DNA of 22,527 nt from Burkholderiaceae bacterium (GCA_030151165.1 JASLEM010000023.1:1-22527); one strand, 5' to 3'. Positions 6,911 to 15,805 are shown, numbered from the stretch's first letter. Translations and numbers: made by a program. Notes: a model not told the origin generated them from the sequence alone.

Positions 6911-8383
6911 ATGCCGCCAGCCATTGAAGTGAACATCGGCCGCATGCCGTCGCCGCGCCGCGCGCGCGAGTCGGGCGACGGCGGCGACGCGCCGTTCCGC
7001 ATCGTCGTCCTCGGCGACTTCTCCGGTCGTCCCGCCGCCGAACGCCCCGCGCTCGCCGAGCGCCGGACGATGCGCGTGGACATCGACAACCTCGACGCGC
7101 AGTTCGCGCGCGTGGCGCCGAAGGTCGAGATCGCGGGCTTGCAGGACGCGCTCGGCGTCGCGCTGAAAATCGGCCTCGAGACGCTGGACGAGTTCGGAGC
7201 CGACGCCATCCTCGCGCGCCTGCCCGCCGACACCGTCGCCCGGCTCGCGGCCTCGACCGCTCCCGCGCCGACTCCCGCCGCGGCCGCTGCGCCGTCGGCG
7301 GATGCCGCGGAGGACGCCGCCGAGACGATGCGTCGTCTGCTTGGTGGGCACATCTCCGCCGACGCGCCCGCGCGCGCCGCGTCTCCCGCGACACCGGCCG
7401 CGAAGGCGAACGACTCGGTCGACCGCTTCATCCGGCAACTGGTCGGCTCGACGCTCGCACCGCCGCCCGCACCCGCCGCGGCACCCGGCACCGACGCCGC
7501 GGCCGCCACGCTCCTGCGCCACGTGCTGCGCGACCCCGCGTGGCGCGAGCTCGAAGGCGCGTGGCGCGGTGTCGACCGCTTCGTGCGCTCGCTCGACACC
7601 GCCGACGGCAGCGTGCGCCTGGAGCTGCTCGATTGCCGGGCCGACGAACTGCTGGCCGATCTTTCGGCCGTCGGCGGCGACCCGGCGTGCAGCGCGTTGG
7701 CCGCGGCACTCAAGGGCGACGGTTGCGGTTGCGCGGTGGTCGTGAGCCTCGAGGAGTTCGGGCCGAGCCTGGCGGAGCTGTCGCTGCTGGGCGGGCTGGC
7801 GAACGTCGCCGCATCGCACGGCGCGGTGCTGCTTGCCGGCGCCAGCCCGACGCTCGCGGCGGTCGCCACGAGCGAGGACGAGGGCGTGCGCGCGAGCAAC
7901 GAGTCGCGCGTCTGGCAGGCGTTGCGCGCGAGCGCGCTGGCGCCGGCCATCGGCCTGACGTTCCCGCGCCTGCTCGCGCGCCTGCCGTACGGCCCGCGCA
8001 ACGATCCGGTCTCGGCGTTCCCGTTCGACGAGGTCGGCGACGCCACGGGCGCCGCGCTCCACGACGTGCTGCTGTGGCGAAGCGCGGCGCTCGATGCGGC
8101 GCTGCTGCTCGCGCAAGGCGTCGCCGGGGTGGGCGGCCTCGACGGCGCGGAGACGCGCGTCGAACTCGAGGACCTGCCGGCCTTCATCGACCGCAGCGAC
8201 GACGAGCCGCGCCTGCAGGCGGTCGCCGAGGCCTACATCGGCGAGCGCGACGTGCACGCCCTGCAGGCCGCCGGCTTCATCACGTTGCAGAGCGACCGGC
8301 GCGTGCCGAATGCGCGCGTCTCGGGCTGGCAATCGATCGGCGACGGCGGGGCACCGCTGGCCGGTGTCTGGCGGGCGGATTGA
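6911..8383 (+). CDS. Fused TssB/TssC-like sheath-domain protein of unknown role
   Basis: This 490-residue protein has a TssB-like start (FRIVVLGDFSGRP at residues 29-41, VDIDNLDAQFARVAPKVEI at about 57-75) and an Ala/Pro-rich linker. A TssC-like domain follows: LRDPAWRELEGAWRGVDRFV near 203-222, GAVLLAGASP, a PRLLARLPYG stretch, and LQAAGFITLQSDRRVPNARV near the end. It aligns by eye with the true TssB and TssC encoded at 17071 and 17646 (for example LEGAWRGLHHLV and FLARLPYGAK in TssC). It stops where TssC continues with IGAQSLQKP, so the last 110 or so TssC residues, including SRFAHYLKCMVRDKVGSF, are missing. It may decorate, cap or regulate the sheath; that is inference. AAGGAAA just upstream supports the ATG. 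Confidence 0.82.
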   Translation: MPPAIEVNIGRMPSPRRARESGDGGDAPFRIVVLGDFSGRPAAERPALAERRTMRVDIDNLDAQFARVAPKVEIAGLQDALGVALKIGLETLDEFGADAILARLPADTVARLAASTAPAPTPAAAAAPSADAAEDAAETMRRLLGGHISADAPARAASPATPAAKANDSVDRFIRQLVGSTLAPPPAPAAAPGTDAAAATLLRHVLRDPAWRELEGAWRGVDRFVRSLDTADGSVRLELLDCRADELLADLSAVGGDPACSALAAALKGDGCGCAVVVSLEEFGPSLAELSLLGGLANVAASHGAVLLAGASPTLAAVATSEDEGVRASNESRVWQALRASALAPAIGLTFPRLLARLPYGPRNDPVSAFPFDEVGDATGAALHDVLLWRSAALDAALLLAQGVAGVGGLDGAETRVELEDLPAFIDRSDDEPRLQAVAEAYIGERDVHALQAAGFITLQSDRRVPNARVSGWQSIGDGGAPLAGVWRAD

Positions 8384-8419
8384 CGCGCCGCTGAGGCACG
8401 ACCGGTGCGCGAGCTCGGG

Positions 8420-8438
8420 CGCGCCGGTGATCGGCGCG
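8420..8438 (+). repeat. 7-bp GC inverted repeat after the sheath-like gene
   Basis: CGCGCCG (8420-8426), GTGAT loop, CGGCGCG (8432-8438), about 36 bases after the stop codon. It lacks a T run, so it is at best a weak terminator. Confidence 0.3.
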
Positions 8439-8625
8439 TCGTCGTCGATACGTCGTCGCGTATGCGTTTCGCGCGACGCGTGACGATCGTTTCCCCCATC
8501 CTGGGGATTGCCGAAGCGCGCGCTGCGGGGCGCGTTTCGGGCATGTTTTTCCATGTCGCGACCGGCTCGCGCCGCGCGATCCCGACGCTGTCGCCACAGC
8601 GCGATTTTCGGGGCGTTAATCGGGT

Positions 8626-8654
8626 TTGACGCCCTCGGCGCGCCGTTTGATTAC
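8626..8654 (+). promoter_or_regulatory. Candidate sigma-70-type promoter upstream of tssK
   Basis: TTGACG (8626-8631) is separated by 17 bases from GATTAC (8649-8654). The -35 matches consensus at five of six positions, the -10 at only three of six. It lies about 105 bases before the tssK ATG, in a locally less GC-rich region, so tssK-tssL-tssM-tagF may have its own transcript. Confidence 0.33.
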
Positions 8655-8758
8655 GTGTACATTTGTCGCGGTTCCACGAGGTATCGGACACGGATACCAG
8701 GCCATCAACCTCGAGGCCGCGCGCCGCGCGCACGCGATGCTTCTACGACAAGAAGAGC

Positions 8759-10096
8759 ATGAGCCGAAAGCGAGTCATCTGGTCCGAAGGCCTGTTCCTT
8801 CGGCCGCAACATTTCCAGCAGCTCGAACGCTCTGTCGAGATGTTGGTGGAGTCCCGCGCAGCCGGCGTGCTGTCGCCGTCGTGGGGACTCGCCAGCCTGC
8901 GTCTCGACGAGGAAGCGCTGAAGATCGGCCGCCTGTCGATCAAGTCGGCGCGTGGTGTCCTGCCTGATGGCACGCCGTTCTCGATTCCGGAGGAATACGC
9001 GGCGCCGCTCGCGATCGAGATCGGCACCGAGACCAAGGATTCCGTCGTCCACCTGGCGCTGCCGCTGGTGCGTTCGGGCATGCCGGAGTTCGCGATCGAC
9101 GTCGGGCCCACGACGGCGCTCTCGCGCTTCGTCGGCCAGGACCAACGCGTCGAGGACAACGTGCAGGGGATCGGCGATCCGGCCGAGATGAAGCTCGGGC
9201 AGCTGAACCTGCGGCTGATGCTCGATGAGGATCCGCGCTCGGGCTTCTGCAGCATCGCGGTGGCGCGCATCGTCGAACGACGCAGCACGGGCCAGCTGAT
9301 CCTCGACGAGAGCTTCATCCCGCCCGCGCTCGAATGCCGCGGCTTCGCGCGCCTGCAGGATTTCCTGATCGAGGCGCGCAACCTCGTGCGCCATCGCGCC
9401 GACACGCTCGCCGCGCGCCTCAACCAGTCGCAGCAGAAGGGCGTCGGCGAGATCGGCGACTTCATGATGCTGCAGGTCGCCAATCGGTTCGACCCGTGGC
9501 TGACGCATCTCGGCGAGCGCGAGAGCCTGCACCCCGAGGCGCTGTTCACGGTGCTGGTGCAGGCCGCGGGCGAGTTCGCGACGTTCAGCGAACGCCGCCG
9601 GCGCCGCTCGCGGGTGCAGGTGCCATATCGGCACGAGGACCTGAAGGGCACGTTCGAGCCGCTGATGTTCGACTTCCGCGAGCTCCTCACCGAAGTCATC
9701 AACCCGAACGCCGTGCCGATCCCGCTGCAGGAGCGCGCCGCGGGCCTGTACACGGGCATGGTGCCCGACCCCGAGCTGCTGCGCACGGCGATGTTCGTGC
9801 TCGCGGTCAACGCCGACAAGACGGGCGAGTTCGTCCGCACGCGCTTTCCCTCGCAGGTCAAGATCGGGCCGCCCGACAAGATCCGCGACCTCGTCCGGCT
9901 GCACCTGCCGGCGATCGCCGTCGAGCCCCTGCCGATGGCGCCGCCGCGCATGCCGTACTACGCCGGCTTCACCTACTTCCAGCTCGATCGCAGCAGCGAA
10001 CTGTGGAAGCAGCTCGACGTGACCAAGGTGCTGGCCTTGCACATCGCGGGTGACTTCCCGGGCCTGCAACTGGAACTTTGGGCGCTCAAGCCCTAA
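8759..10096 (+). CDS. tssK: T6SS baseplate-membrane connector TssK
   Basis: This 445-residue protein opens with the family signature V-I-W-S-E-G-L-F-L-R-P-Q-H-F-Q-Q (residues 6-21), and its length matches the family. TssK is cytoplasmic, related to phage receptor-binding proteins, and links the baseplate (TssE/F/G) to TssL and TssM. The start at 8759 places this signature right at the N-terminus; an in-frame ATG at 8663 would add 32 unrelated residues. AGAAGAG just upstream is a weak ribosome site. tssL begins 12 bases after the stop, as usual for tssK-tssL. No lipoprotein gene (TssJ) lies next to it, although that is a common arrangement. Confidence 0.95.
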   Translation: MSRKRVIWSEGLFLRPQHFQQLERSVEMLVESRAAGVLSPSWGLASLRLDEEALKIGRLSIKSARGVLPDGTPFSIPEEYAAPLAIEIGTETKDSVVHLALPLVRSGMPEFAIDVGPTTALSRFVGQDQRVEDNVQGIGDPAEMKLGQLNLRLMLDEDPRSGFCSIAVARIVERRSTGQLILDESFIPPALECRGFARLQDFLIEARNLVRHRADTLAARLNQSQQKGVGEIGDFMMLQVANRFDPWLTHLGERESLHPEALFTVLVQAAGEFATFSERRRRRSRVQVPYRHEDLKGTFEPLMFDFRELLTEVINPNAVPIPLQERAAGLYTGMVPDPELLRTAMFVLAVNADKTGEFVRTRFPSQVKIGPPDKIRDLVRLHLPAIAVEPLPMAPPRMPYYAGFTYFQLDRSSELWKQLDVTKVLALHIAGDFPGLQLELWALKP

Positions 10097-10108
10097 GACG
10101 AGTTCTCC

Positions 10109-11440
10109 ATGAGCCAACCTCCTTTCCCCGGCCTGCCGCCCGAGCCCGATTCGGAGTCGACGATCATGATCCCGAAGCCGGGCGGCCGCCGCGCGGCGGC
10201 GCCGGCGGCGATGGGGCAGGCGGGGCAGGCGGTGACGCTCGATGCGTCGGCCGTGCTGTCCGATGTCGAGGACACGGCGGGCCCGGTCGGCCTGAATCCG
10301 CTGGTGGCCAACGCGTCGGTGCTGCTGAACACGGTGCCGACGATCCGGCGCTCGCTCCAGCATGCCGACCCGGCCGGCCTGCGCAACTACCTGCTGCGCG
10401 CCATCACCGAATTCGAGACCCGCGCCCGCGCCGCCGGCGCGAGCCCCGACCACGTGCTGATCGCGCGCTACGCGCTGTGCACGGTGATCGACGAGGCGGT
10501 CGCGAACATGCCCTGGGGCGCGAGCCCGGAATGGGTGCAGCAGAGCCTGCTGGTGACCTTGCACCGCGAAGGCTTCGGCGGCGAGAAGTTCTTCCAGCTC
10601 CTCGACAAGGCGATGGAGGATCCTCGCCGCAACATCGACCTGCTGGAGTTGATGTACGTCTGCATCGCGCTCGGCTTCGAGGGCCGCTTCAGCGTCATCG
10701 AGAACGGACGCACGCAGCTCGACGCGTTGCGCGACAAGCTGCACGGCGTCATCCGGCGCGAACGCGGCGAGTTCGACCGCGACCTGTCCGGCAAGTGGAA
10801 GGGCCAGCAGCGCGTCGCCAAGCCGCTCGTGCGCCGGCTCTCCGCCTGGATCGTGCTGGCGTCGGTGGCGCTGGTGCTGTTCATCCTCTACCTCGTCTTC
10901 GCGCTGCTGCTTGCGTCGAAGTCGGATCCGGTCTTCACGGCGCTCGCGGGCATCCATTCCGAGGTCGGCGACCTGAAGCGCGCGCCGCCGCCCCCGCCGC
11001 CGCCCGCCGCGCCGCGCCTGAAGCCGCTGCTGCAGGCCGAGATTGCCGCGGGGCAGCTGGACGTCATCGAGGACGCGACGTCGAGCCACGTCATCATCCA
11101 CGGCGACAAGTTCTACGACCCGGGCAGCCCCGACATCCGTCCCGACCTCGTGCCGGTGATCAACCGCGTCGCGGCGGCGTTGAACCAGGTGCCGGGCGTC
11201 ATCCTCGTGAGCGGCCACACCGACAACCAGCCGACCAAGCGGTCGCTGCGATTCCCGTCGAACTACGAGCTCTCGCTGGAACGCGCGAAGGGCGTCGCCG
11301 CGCTGCTGCAGCAGGCCGTGCCGAACCACGCCATCAAGGCGGAGGGGCTGGCCGACAGCAAGCCGCTCGTGCCCAACACGACTCCTGAAGGCCGCGCGCA
11401 GAACCGTCGCGTCGAAATCACCTTGCACACCGCAGCCTGA
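10109..11440 (+). CDS. tssL: T6SS inner-membrane protein TssL with OmpA-like C-terminal domain
   Basis: This 443-residue protein has a Pro/Ala-rich N-terminus, then the cytoplasmic DotU-type helical domain (about 60-230; NPLVANAS at 63, ALCTVIDEAVANMPWG in the middle). One transmembrane helix runs from about 244 to 270. A Pro-rich periplasmic linker (nine P near residues 291-299) leads to an OmpA/MotB-like peptidoglycan-binding domain (about 327-443) containing SGHTDNQP and GRAQNRRVEITL. TssL binds TssM and TssK in the membrane complex. The fused peptidoglycan-binding domain makes this a specialised TssL that can anchor the machine to the wall without a separate TagL or TagN. tssM follows after 17 bases. 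Confidence 0.95.
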   Translation: MSQPPFPGLPPEPDSESTIMIPKPGGRRAAAPAAMGQAGQAVTLDASAVLSDVEDTAGPVGLNPLVANASVLLNTVPTIRRSLQHADPAGLRNYLLRAITEFETRARAAGASPDHVLIARYALCTVIDEAVANMPWGASPEWVQQSLLVTLHREGFGGEKFFQLLDKAMEDPRRNIDLLELMYVCIALGFEGRFSVIENGRTQLDALRDKLHGVIRRERGEFDRDLSGKWKGQQRVAKPLVRRLSAWIVLASVALVLFILYLVFALLLASKSDPVFTALAGIHSEVGDLKRAPPPPPPPAAPRLKPLLQAEIAAGQLDVIEDATSSHVIIHGDKFYDPGSPDIRPDLVPVINRVAAALNQVPGVILVSGHTDNQPTKRSLRFPSNYELSLERAKGVAALLQQAVPNHAIKAEGLADSKPLVPNTTPEGRAQNRRVEITLHTAA

Positions 11441-11457
11441 GATCGGGACAACAACAC

Positions 11458-14400
11458 ATGTGGGCAAAGCTCAAGGCTTTCTTCGCCAATCGCTGGGTGC
11501 TGGCCGTCATCGGCCTGCTGGTCGTCTCGCTGCTGATCTGGTTCGTCGGCGACGCGATCGCGTTCTATGACCATCGCCCGCTCGGCTCCGCGGGCGCGCG
11601 CATCGGGCTGATCGTCCTGATCCTGGTGGTCTTCGCGGTGTGGGAAGGCATCAAGCAGTACCGCGCGTGGCGCGCGAACAAGCAGTTGCTGTCGGCGATC
11701 GGCGAGGGCGCGTCGAGCAACTCGGCGCTGTCGCAGCGCGAGGTCGCGGAGCTCAAGAAGCGGTTCGACGAGGCGATGGGCACGCTGCGCAAGGCACGCT
11801 TCGACGACAAGTCCGGCGGCGGCCGCAACTACCTCTACCAGCTGCCCTGGTACATGTTCATCGGCGCGCCGGGCTCCGGCAAGACGACCGCGCTCGTCAA
11901 CTCCGGGCTGCGCTTCCCGCTCGAGGGCAAGATGGGCAAGGATGCCGTCAAGGGCATCGGCGGCACGCGCAACTGCGACTGGTGGTTCACCGACGAGGCC
12001 GTGCTGCTCGACACCGCCGGCCGCTACACGACGCAGAGCAGCAACCGCGAGGTCGACGCCGCCGCATGGACCGGCTTCCTGACGCTGCTGAAGAAATTCC
12101 GCCCGGCGCAGCCGCTGAACGGCGCGATCGTGACGGTGAGCCTGTCCGACCTGTTCACGCAGTCGGCCGCGCAGCGCGACGACTACGCGCGCTCGGTTCG
12201 CGCGCGCATCCAGGAGCTGTACAGCACGCTGGGCGTGCGCTTCCCGATCTACGTGATCGTGACGAAGACCGACCTGTTGGCCGGCTTCTCGGAGTTCTTC
12301 AACGACCTCGGCCGCGAGGCGCGCGCGCAGGTCTGGGGCACGACGTTCGACTTCCCGCCGCCCGCCGGCGGCTCGCTCGGCACGACCTTCGCCACCGAGT
12401 TCGACGCGCTCGTCGCGCGCCTGAACGCGCGCCTGACCACGCGCATGGAGGAAGAGCGCGACCCGCAGCGCCGTGCCACGCTGTTCGCGTTCCCGCAGCA
12501 GTTCGCCGCGCTCAAGGACATGCTGAAGGCGTTCCTCGACGAGGCGTTCCTGAGCTCGTCGTTCAACGAGGAGCCGATGGTGCGCGGGGTGTACTTCACG
12601 AGCGGCACGCAGGAAGGCAGTCCGTTCGACCGCGTGCTGGGCAACATCTCGCGCGCCTACGGGCTCGAGCGCCAGGTGCTGGCGCCGGCGGCGTCGTCGG
12701 GCCGCAGCTACTTCCTGACGCACCTGCTGCGCAGCGTGATCTTCGCGGAGTCGGACATCAGCGGGCGCAGCGCCGTGATCGAGAAGCGGCGCAGCCGCCT
12801 CGCGCTGGCCGCTTATTCGCTGCTGGGATTGCTCGCGCTGCTGCTGATCGCCGGCTGGACGGTCAGCTTCGTGCGCAACCAGGTGCTGATCCACGACGTC
12901 GCGGTGGCGGCGGACGGCGTGACGAAGCAGGTCGCGCAACTGCCCCGCCTGCCCGAGGGCGACGTGATGACGGTGCTGCCGGTGCTCGACGCCGCGCGCA
13001 CGATCCCGACCGGCTTCTCCGAGCAGGACGCCAGCGTGCCGATGTCGCGCGGCTTCGGCCTGAACCAGGGCGGCAAGCTCGGCACGCAGGCGACGATGGC
13101 CTACCTGAACCTGCTGCGCGACGTGTTCATGCCGCGGATCGCGCTGCGCCTCGAGCAGCAGATCCGCGACGCGAACTCGCCGGAAGTGCGCTACGAGGCC
13201 CTGAAGACGTACATCATGCTGTACGACCCGGTGCACCTGAAGCCGGCGGACGTCGAGGCCTGGGTCGGGGCGGACTGGGAGCGCACGCTGCCGCGCGACG
13301 TCACGCAGCTCCAGCGCGCCGCGCTGCAGGCGCACCTGCGCACGGCGTTGGAGCAGCAGCCGCTCGAGATGGTGTTGCCGAAGGACCAGGCGCTCGTCGA
13401 CGAGATGCGCAAGCAGCTCGCGGCGTCGTCGCTCGCCGAGCGCGCCTATTCTCGCCTGAAGCGGCTGGGCGCGGGCGACGGCGTGCCGGAATTCCGCGTC
13501 AGCGAAGCCGGCGGCGCGCAGGCCGCGCTGGTGTTCACGCGCGCGTCGGGCACGCCGCTGTCGCAGGGCATTCCGCCGCTGTTCACGGTGGCCGGCTACG
13601 ACAAGGGCTTCCGCGCGCAGGCGCCGGTGATCGTCAAGCAGCTCGGCGAAGAAGAAAGCTGGGTGATCGGCACGGCCAGCGGCCAGAGCCTGACGCGCAT
13701 GGCGACGTCGCTGACCGAAGTGCAGCAGCTGTACCTCAACGAGTACATCAAGGTCTGGGACGACATGCTGGGCGACCTGCGCCTGATCCCGTCGACCAGC
13801 CTGCAGGGCAGCATCCAGACGATCACGCTGCTGTCGGCGGGCGACTCGCCGCTGAAGCTGCTGCTCAATGGCGTCGCGAAGGAAACCCGGCTCGCCACGG
13901 GCAAGGACAGCTCCGCCGAGGCGATGGCCGCCGGCGCGCTCGACAAGGTGGCCGGCAGCGTGCGCAGCACCGTCGACAAGCTGCTGGGCTCCAAGCCCGC
14001 GGACGGTGGCGCGGCGGCCGCGGCGAAGCCGGAGGCGGTGGTCGACGCGCACTTCGAGCAATTGCAACGCGTGGTCTCCGGGCCTGCCGGCCAGCCCGTG
14101 CCGCTCGACGCGACGCTGGGCGTGCTGAAGGAATACGAAGTCCAGCTGCGCGCGACCGACGAGGCGATCAAGCGCGGTGCGCCGCCGACGTCCGACGCGT
14201 TGATCGTCGCGCGCATCAAGAGCGAGGCCGACCGCATGCCGCCGCCGATCAGCAACCTGCTGAACGGCCTGATCTCGCGCAGCACGGCGCAGTCGGCCAG
14301 CTCGGGCCAGGCCGCGGTGAAGGCGGCCGCGGCGGGCGAGGTGGGCAACTTCTGCAAGGCGGCCGTCGACGGGCGCTATCCGTTCACGAAGGGCGTCGCC

Positions 14401-15006
14401 AAGGAGGTGCCGCTGGGTGACTTCGCGAAGCTGTTCGCGCCGAACGGCGTCATCGACGGCTTCGCCAAGACCAAGCTCGTCGGCATGGTCGACATGAGCG
14501 GGCCGGTGTGGAAGCCGATCCAGCTGGCGGAAGGGGTCGAGGCGCTGCCCGCCGCCACCATCGCGAACTTCCAGCGCGCGTCCGTGATCCGCGATGCGTT
14601 CTTCCCCGGCGGCGCGGCCAACCCCGGCGCGTCGCTCGACCTGCTGCTGCAACGCGTCGACGACGGCGTCGGCGAGGTGCAGCTGTCGGTCGATGGCCAG
14701 GTCACGCACATGGTGCCGGGCAGCAATGCCGGCACGCGCCTGAACTGGCCCAGCCTGAGCCCGACCAGCCAGATCAAGCTGACCTTGACCATCGACGGCA
14801 AGCCCGCGGCGAACCCGCTGATCTTTGACGGCCCGTGGGCGCTGTTCCGCTTCGTCGACGCGGCGAAGGTGGAGGGCGGCACCGCGGAGCGCGAGGCCGT
14901 CAGCTACCTCGAGAACGGCAAGCACGTGTATTTCGAGCTGCGCTCGGGCAGCGTCCGCAATCCGATGCGCCTGCCCGAGCTCGCGCAGTTCCGCTGCCCG
15001 GGATGA
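11458..15006 (+). CDS. tssM: T6SS inner-membrane protein TssM (IcmF family)
   Basis: This 1182-residue protein has two N-terminal transmembrane helices (about 12-30 and 44-60) and a cytoplasmic NTPase-like domain. A complete Walker A, GAPGSGKTT, lies at about 136-144 and a DTAGRY motif at about 185. A third helix (about 447-472, rich in Leu/Ala) leads to a large periplasmic region ending in the conserved stretch FDGPWALFRFVDAAK and YFELRSGSVRNP. TssM spans the inner membrane and forms the trans-envelope channel core with TssL and TssJ. Length is normal and I see no frameshift. An Ala-rich low-complexity patch lies near residues 845-860. tagF follows after 112 bases that contain a small hairpin. 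Confidence 0.96.
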   Translation: MWAKLKAFFANRWVLAVIGLLVVSLLIWFVGDAIAFYDHRPLGSAGARIGLIVLILVVFAVWEGIKQYRAWRANKQLLSAIGEGASSNSALSQREVAELKKRFDEAMGTLRKARFDDKSGGGRNYLYQLPWYMFIGAPGSGKTTALVNSGLRFPLEGKMGKDAVKGIGGTRNCDWWFTDEAVLLDTAGRYTTQSSNREVDAAAWTGFLTLLKKFRPAQPLNGAIVTVSLSDLFTQSAAQRDDYARSVRARIQELYSTLGVRFPIYVIVTKTDLLAGFSEFFNDLGREARAQVWGTTFDFPPPAGGSLGTTFATEFDALVARLNARLTTRMEEERDPQRRATLFAFPQQFAALKDMLKAFLDEAFLSSSFNEEPMVRGVYFTSGTQEGSPFDRVLGNISRAYGLERQVLAPAASSGRSYFLTHLLRSVIFAESDISGRSAVIEKRRSRLALAAYSLLGLLALLLIAGWTVSFVRNQVLIHDVAVAADGVTKQVAQLPRLPEGDVMTVLPVLDAARTIPTGFSEQDASVPMSRGFGLNQGGKLGTQATMAYLNLLRDVFMPRIALRLEQQIRDANSPEVRYEALKTYIMLYDPVHLKPADVEAWVGADWERTLPRDVTQLQRAALQAHLRTALEQQPLEMVLPKDQALVDEMRKQLAASSLAERAYSRLKRLGAGDGVPEFRVSEAGGAQAALVFTRASGTPLSQGIPPLFTVAGYDKGFRAQAPVIVKQLGEEESWVIGTASGQSLTRMATSLTEVQQLYLNEYIKVWDDMLGDLRLIPSTSLQGSIQTITLLSAGDSPLKLLLNGVAKETRLATGKDSSAEAMAAGALDKVAGSVRSTVDKLLGSKPADGGAAAAAKPEAVVDAHFEQLQRVVSGPAGQPVPLDATLGVLKEYEVQLRATDEAIKRGAPPTSDALIVARIKSEADRMPPPISNLLNGLISRSTAQSASSGQAAVKAAAAGEVGNFCKAAVDGRYPFTKGVAKEVPLGDFAKLFAPNGVIDGFAKTKLVGMVDMSGPVWKPIQLAEGVEALPAATIANFQRASVIRDAFFPGGAANPGASLDLLLQRVDDGVGEVQLSVDGQVTHMVPGSNAGTRLNWPSLSPTSQIKLTLTIDGKPAANPLIFDGPWALFRFVDAAKVEGGTAEREAVSYLENGKHVYFELRSGSVRNPMRLPELAQFRCPG

Positions 15007-15030
15007 CGGTCGCCGCGCGCGCCGGTCGCT

Positions 15031-15050
15031 GAGCGGGTATCGCCCCGCTC
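15031..15050 (+). repeat. 7-bp inverted repeat between tssM and tagF
   Basis: GAGCGGG (15031-15037), TATCGC loop, CCCGCTC (15044-15050), 24 bases after the tssM stop. No T run follows. It could be an mRNA-processing or weak termination hairpin. Confidence 0.3.
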
Positions 15051-15118
15051 GCCGCCTGCGCGATGCGCACGACGCGATTCCCGCCCTCCGATCCACGCGA
15101 TCCCGATCTCGACACGCC

Positions 15119-15739
15119 ATGGCTGACTGCGGCTTCTTCGGCAAGATTCCCAGCGAAGGCGATTTCGTGTCACGCCGCCTTCCATGGGAGTTCACGTCCG
15201 CCTGGGACGAGTGGCTGCAGCAGGGCATGCTCGCCTCGCGCGAGGCGCTCGGCGCCCGCTGGCTCGAGTCGTACCTGTCCGCGCCGGTCTGGCGCTTCCA
15301 GCTCGCGCCGGGTGTCTGCGGACCGCTCGCGTGGCGCGGCGTGTTCTTCGCGAGCGTCGACCGCGTCGGGCGCTACTTTCCGTTGACCGTGGCGTTCGCC
15401 GACAGGCCGTCCGCCACGTCGCCCGCGCCGTCGCTGGCGGCCCTGACCCATGCCGACGAGACGTGGCTGGCGATCGAGGACGCTGCGTTGTCGGGGCTCG
15501 AACCGACGCTCGGCATCGACGCGTTCGATCGCCTGGTCGAGGCGCTCGCCGCGCCGGCGATGCCGCCGGTGCTCGCCGACGCGAAGCGGCCGCGCGTGTG
15601 CCTGTACACGCATGGTTCGCAGGAGATGCCCGCGACCGGACTGGCCCTCGATGCGCTGCCGGCGGCCGCGGCCTTCGTCGACCTCATCGCGCCGCCGCCG
15701 GCCGCGCCGCCGTCGTCGTCGCTGATCGACCTGCTCTGA
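15119..15739 (+). CDS. tagF: T6SS-associated protein TagF
   Basis: This 206-residue cytoplasmic protein starts with the TagF signature G-F-F-G-K-I-P-S-E-G-D-F-V-S-R-R-L-P (residues 5-22). It carries on with FTSAWDEWLQQGM, then W-R-F near residue 60, a GVFFASVDRVGRYFPLT segment and a LSGLEPTLGIDAFDRL stretch. TagF represses T6SS assembly post-translationally, in P. aeruginosa through the FHA protein, which fits the FHA and PP2C genes upstream. I chose the ATG at 15119 because the motif begins immediately after it; the frame is open further upstream, but that is coding shadow of tssM. The C-terminus is Ala/Pro/Ser-rich. It looks like a stand-alone TagF without a fused PppA domain. Confidence 0.92.
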   Translation: MADCGFFGKIPSEGDFVSRRLPWEFTSAWDEWLQQGMLASREALGARWLESYLSAPVWRFQLAPGVCGPLAWRGVFFASVDRVGRYFPLTVAFADRPSATSPAPSLAALTHADETWLAIEDAALSGLEPTLGIDAFDRLVEALAAPAMPPVLADAKRPRVCLYTHGSQEMPATGLALDALPAAAAFVDLIAPPPAAPPSSSLIDLL

Positions 15740-15805
15740 TCGGCGCGCCGTGCGCAGATCGCCGCGCGGACCGATGCCGATGCGAGGCGTGCGCGATGTG
15801 CTCGC

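Larger units (their letters stand above)
8384..8758 (+). other. Non-coding gap of 375 bases before tssK
   Basis: I see no credible gene here. The gap holds a 7-bp inverted repeat CGCGCCG/CGGCGCG (8420-8426, 8432-8438), a C/G-tract hairpin TCCCC/GGGGA (8492-8496, 8503-8507), tandem CGTCGTCG copies around 8437-8458, and near 8600-8665 one of the least GC-rich stretches of the window, with a possible promoter. It sits at the boundary between the spike/sheath-like block and the membrane-complex genes. Confidence 0.6.

Noticed and set aside
8437..8458. CGTCGTCG copies as a short tandem repeat or CRISPR-like feature
   Set aside because: Too short and too close to codon-like GC repeats; no regular spacers. 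No CRISPR array or tRNA was noticed anywhere in the window.
8503..8520. Possible sigma-54 site (a GG and a GC ten bases apart) upstream of tssK
   Set aside because: Only the bare GG-N10-GC spacing fits; the conserved TGGCAC and TTGC blocks are absent, and such spacing is common in GC-rich DNA.
8663..8758. Upstream start for tssK adding 32 residues
   Set aside because: The added sequence is unlike the family and the TssK signature starts immediately after the ATG at 8759.
11263..15228. Very long open frame on the minus strand opposite tssM and tagF
   Set aside because: It is a by-product of high GC third positions in tssM; the predicted protein is Arg/Ala/His-rich low complexity with no family signature, while the + strand frame is a clear TssM.
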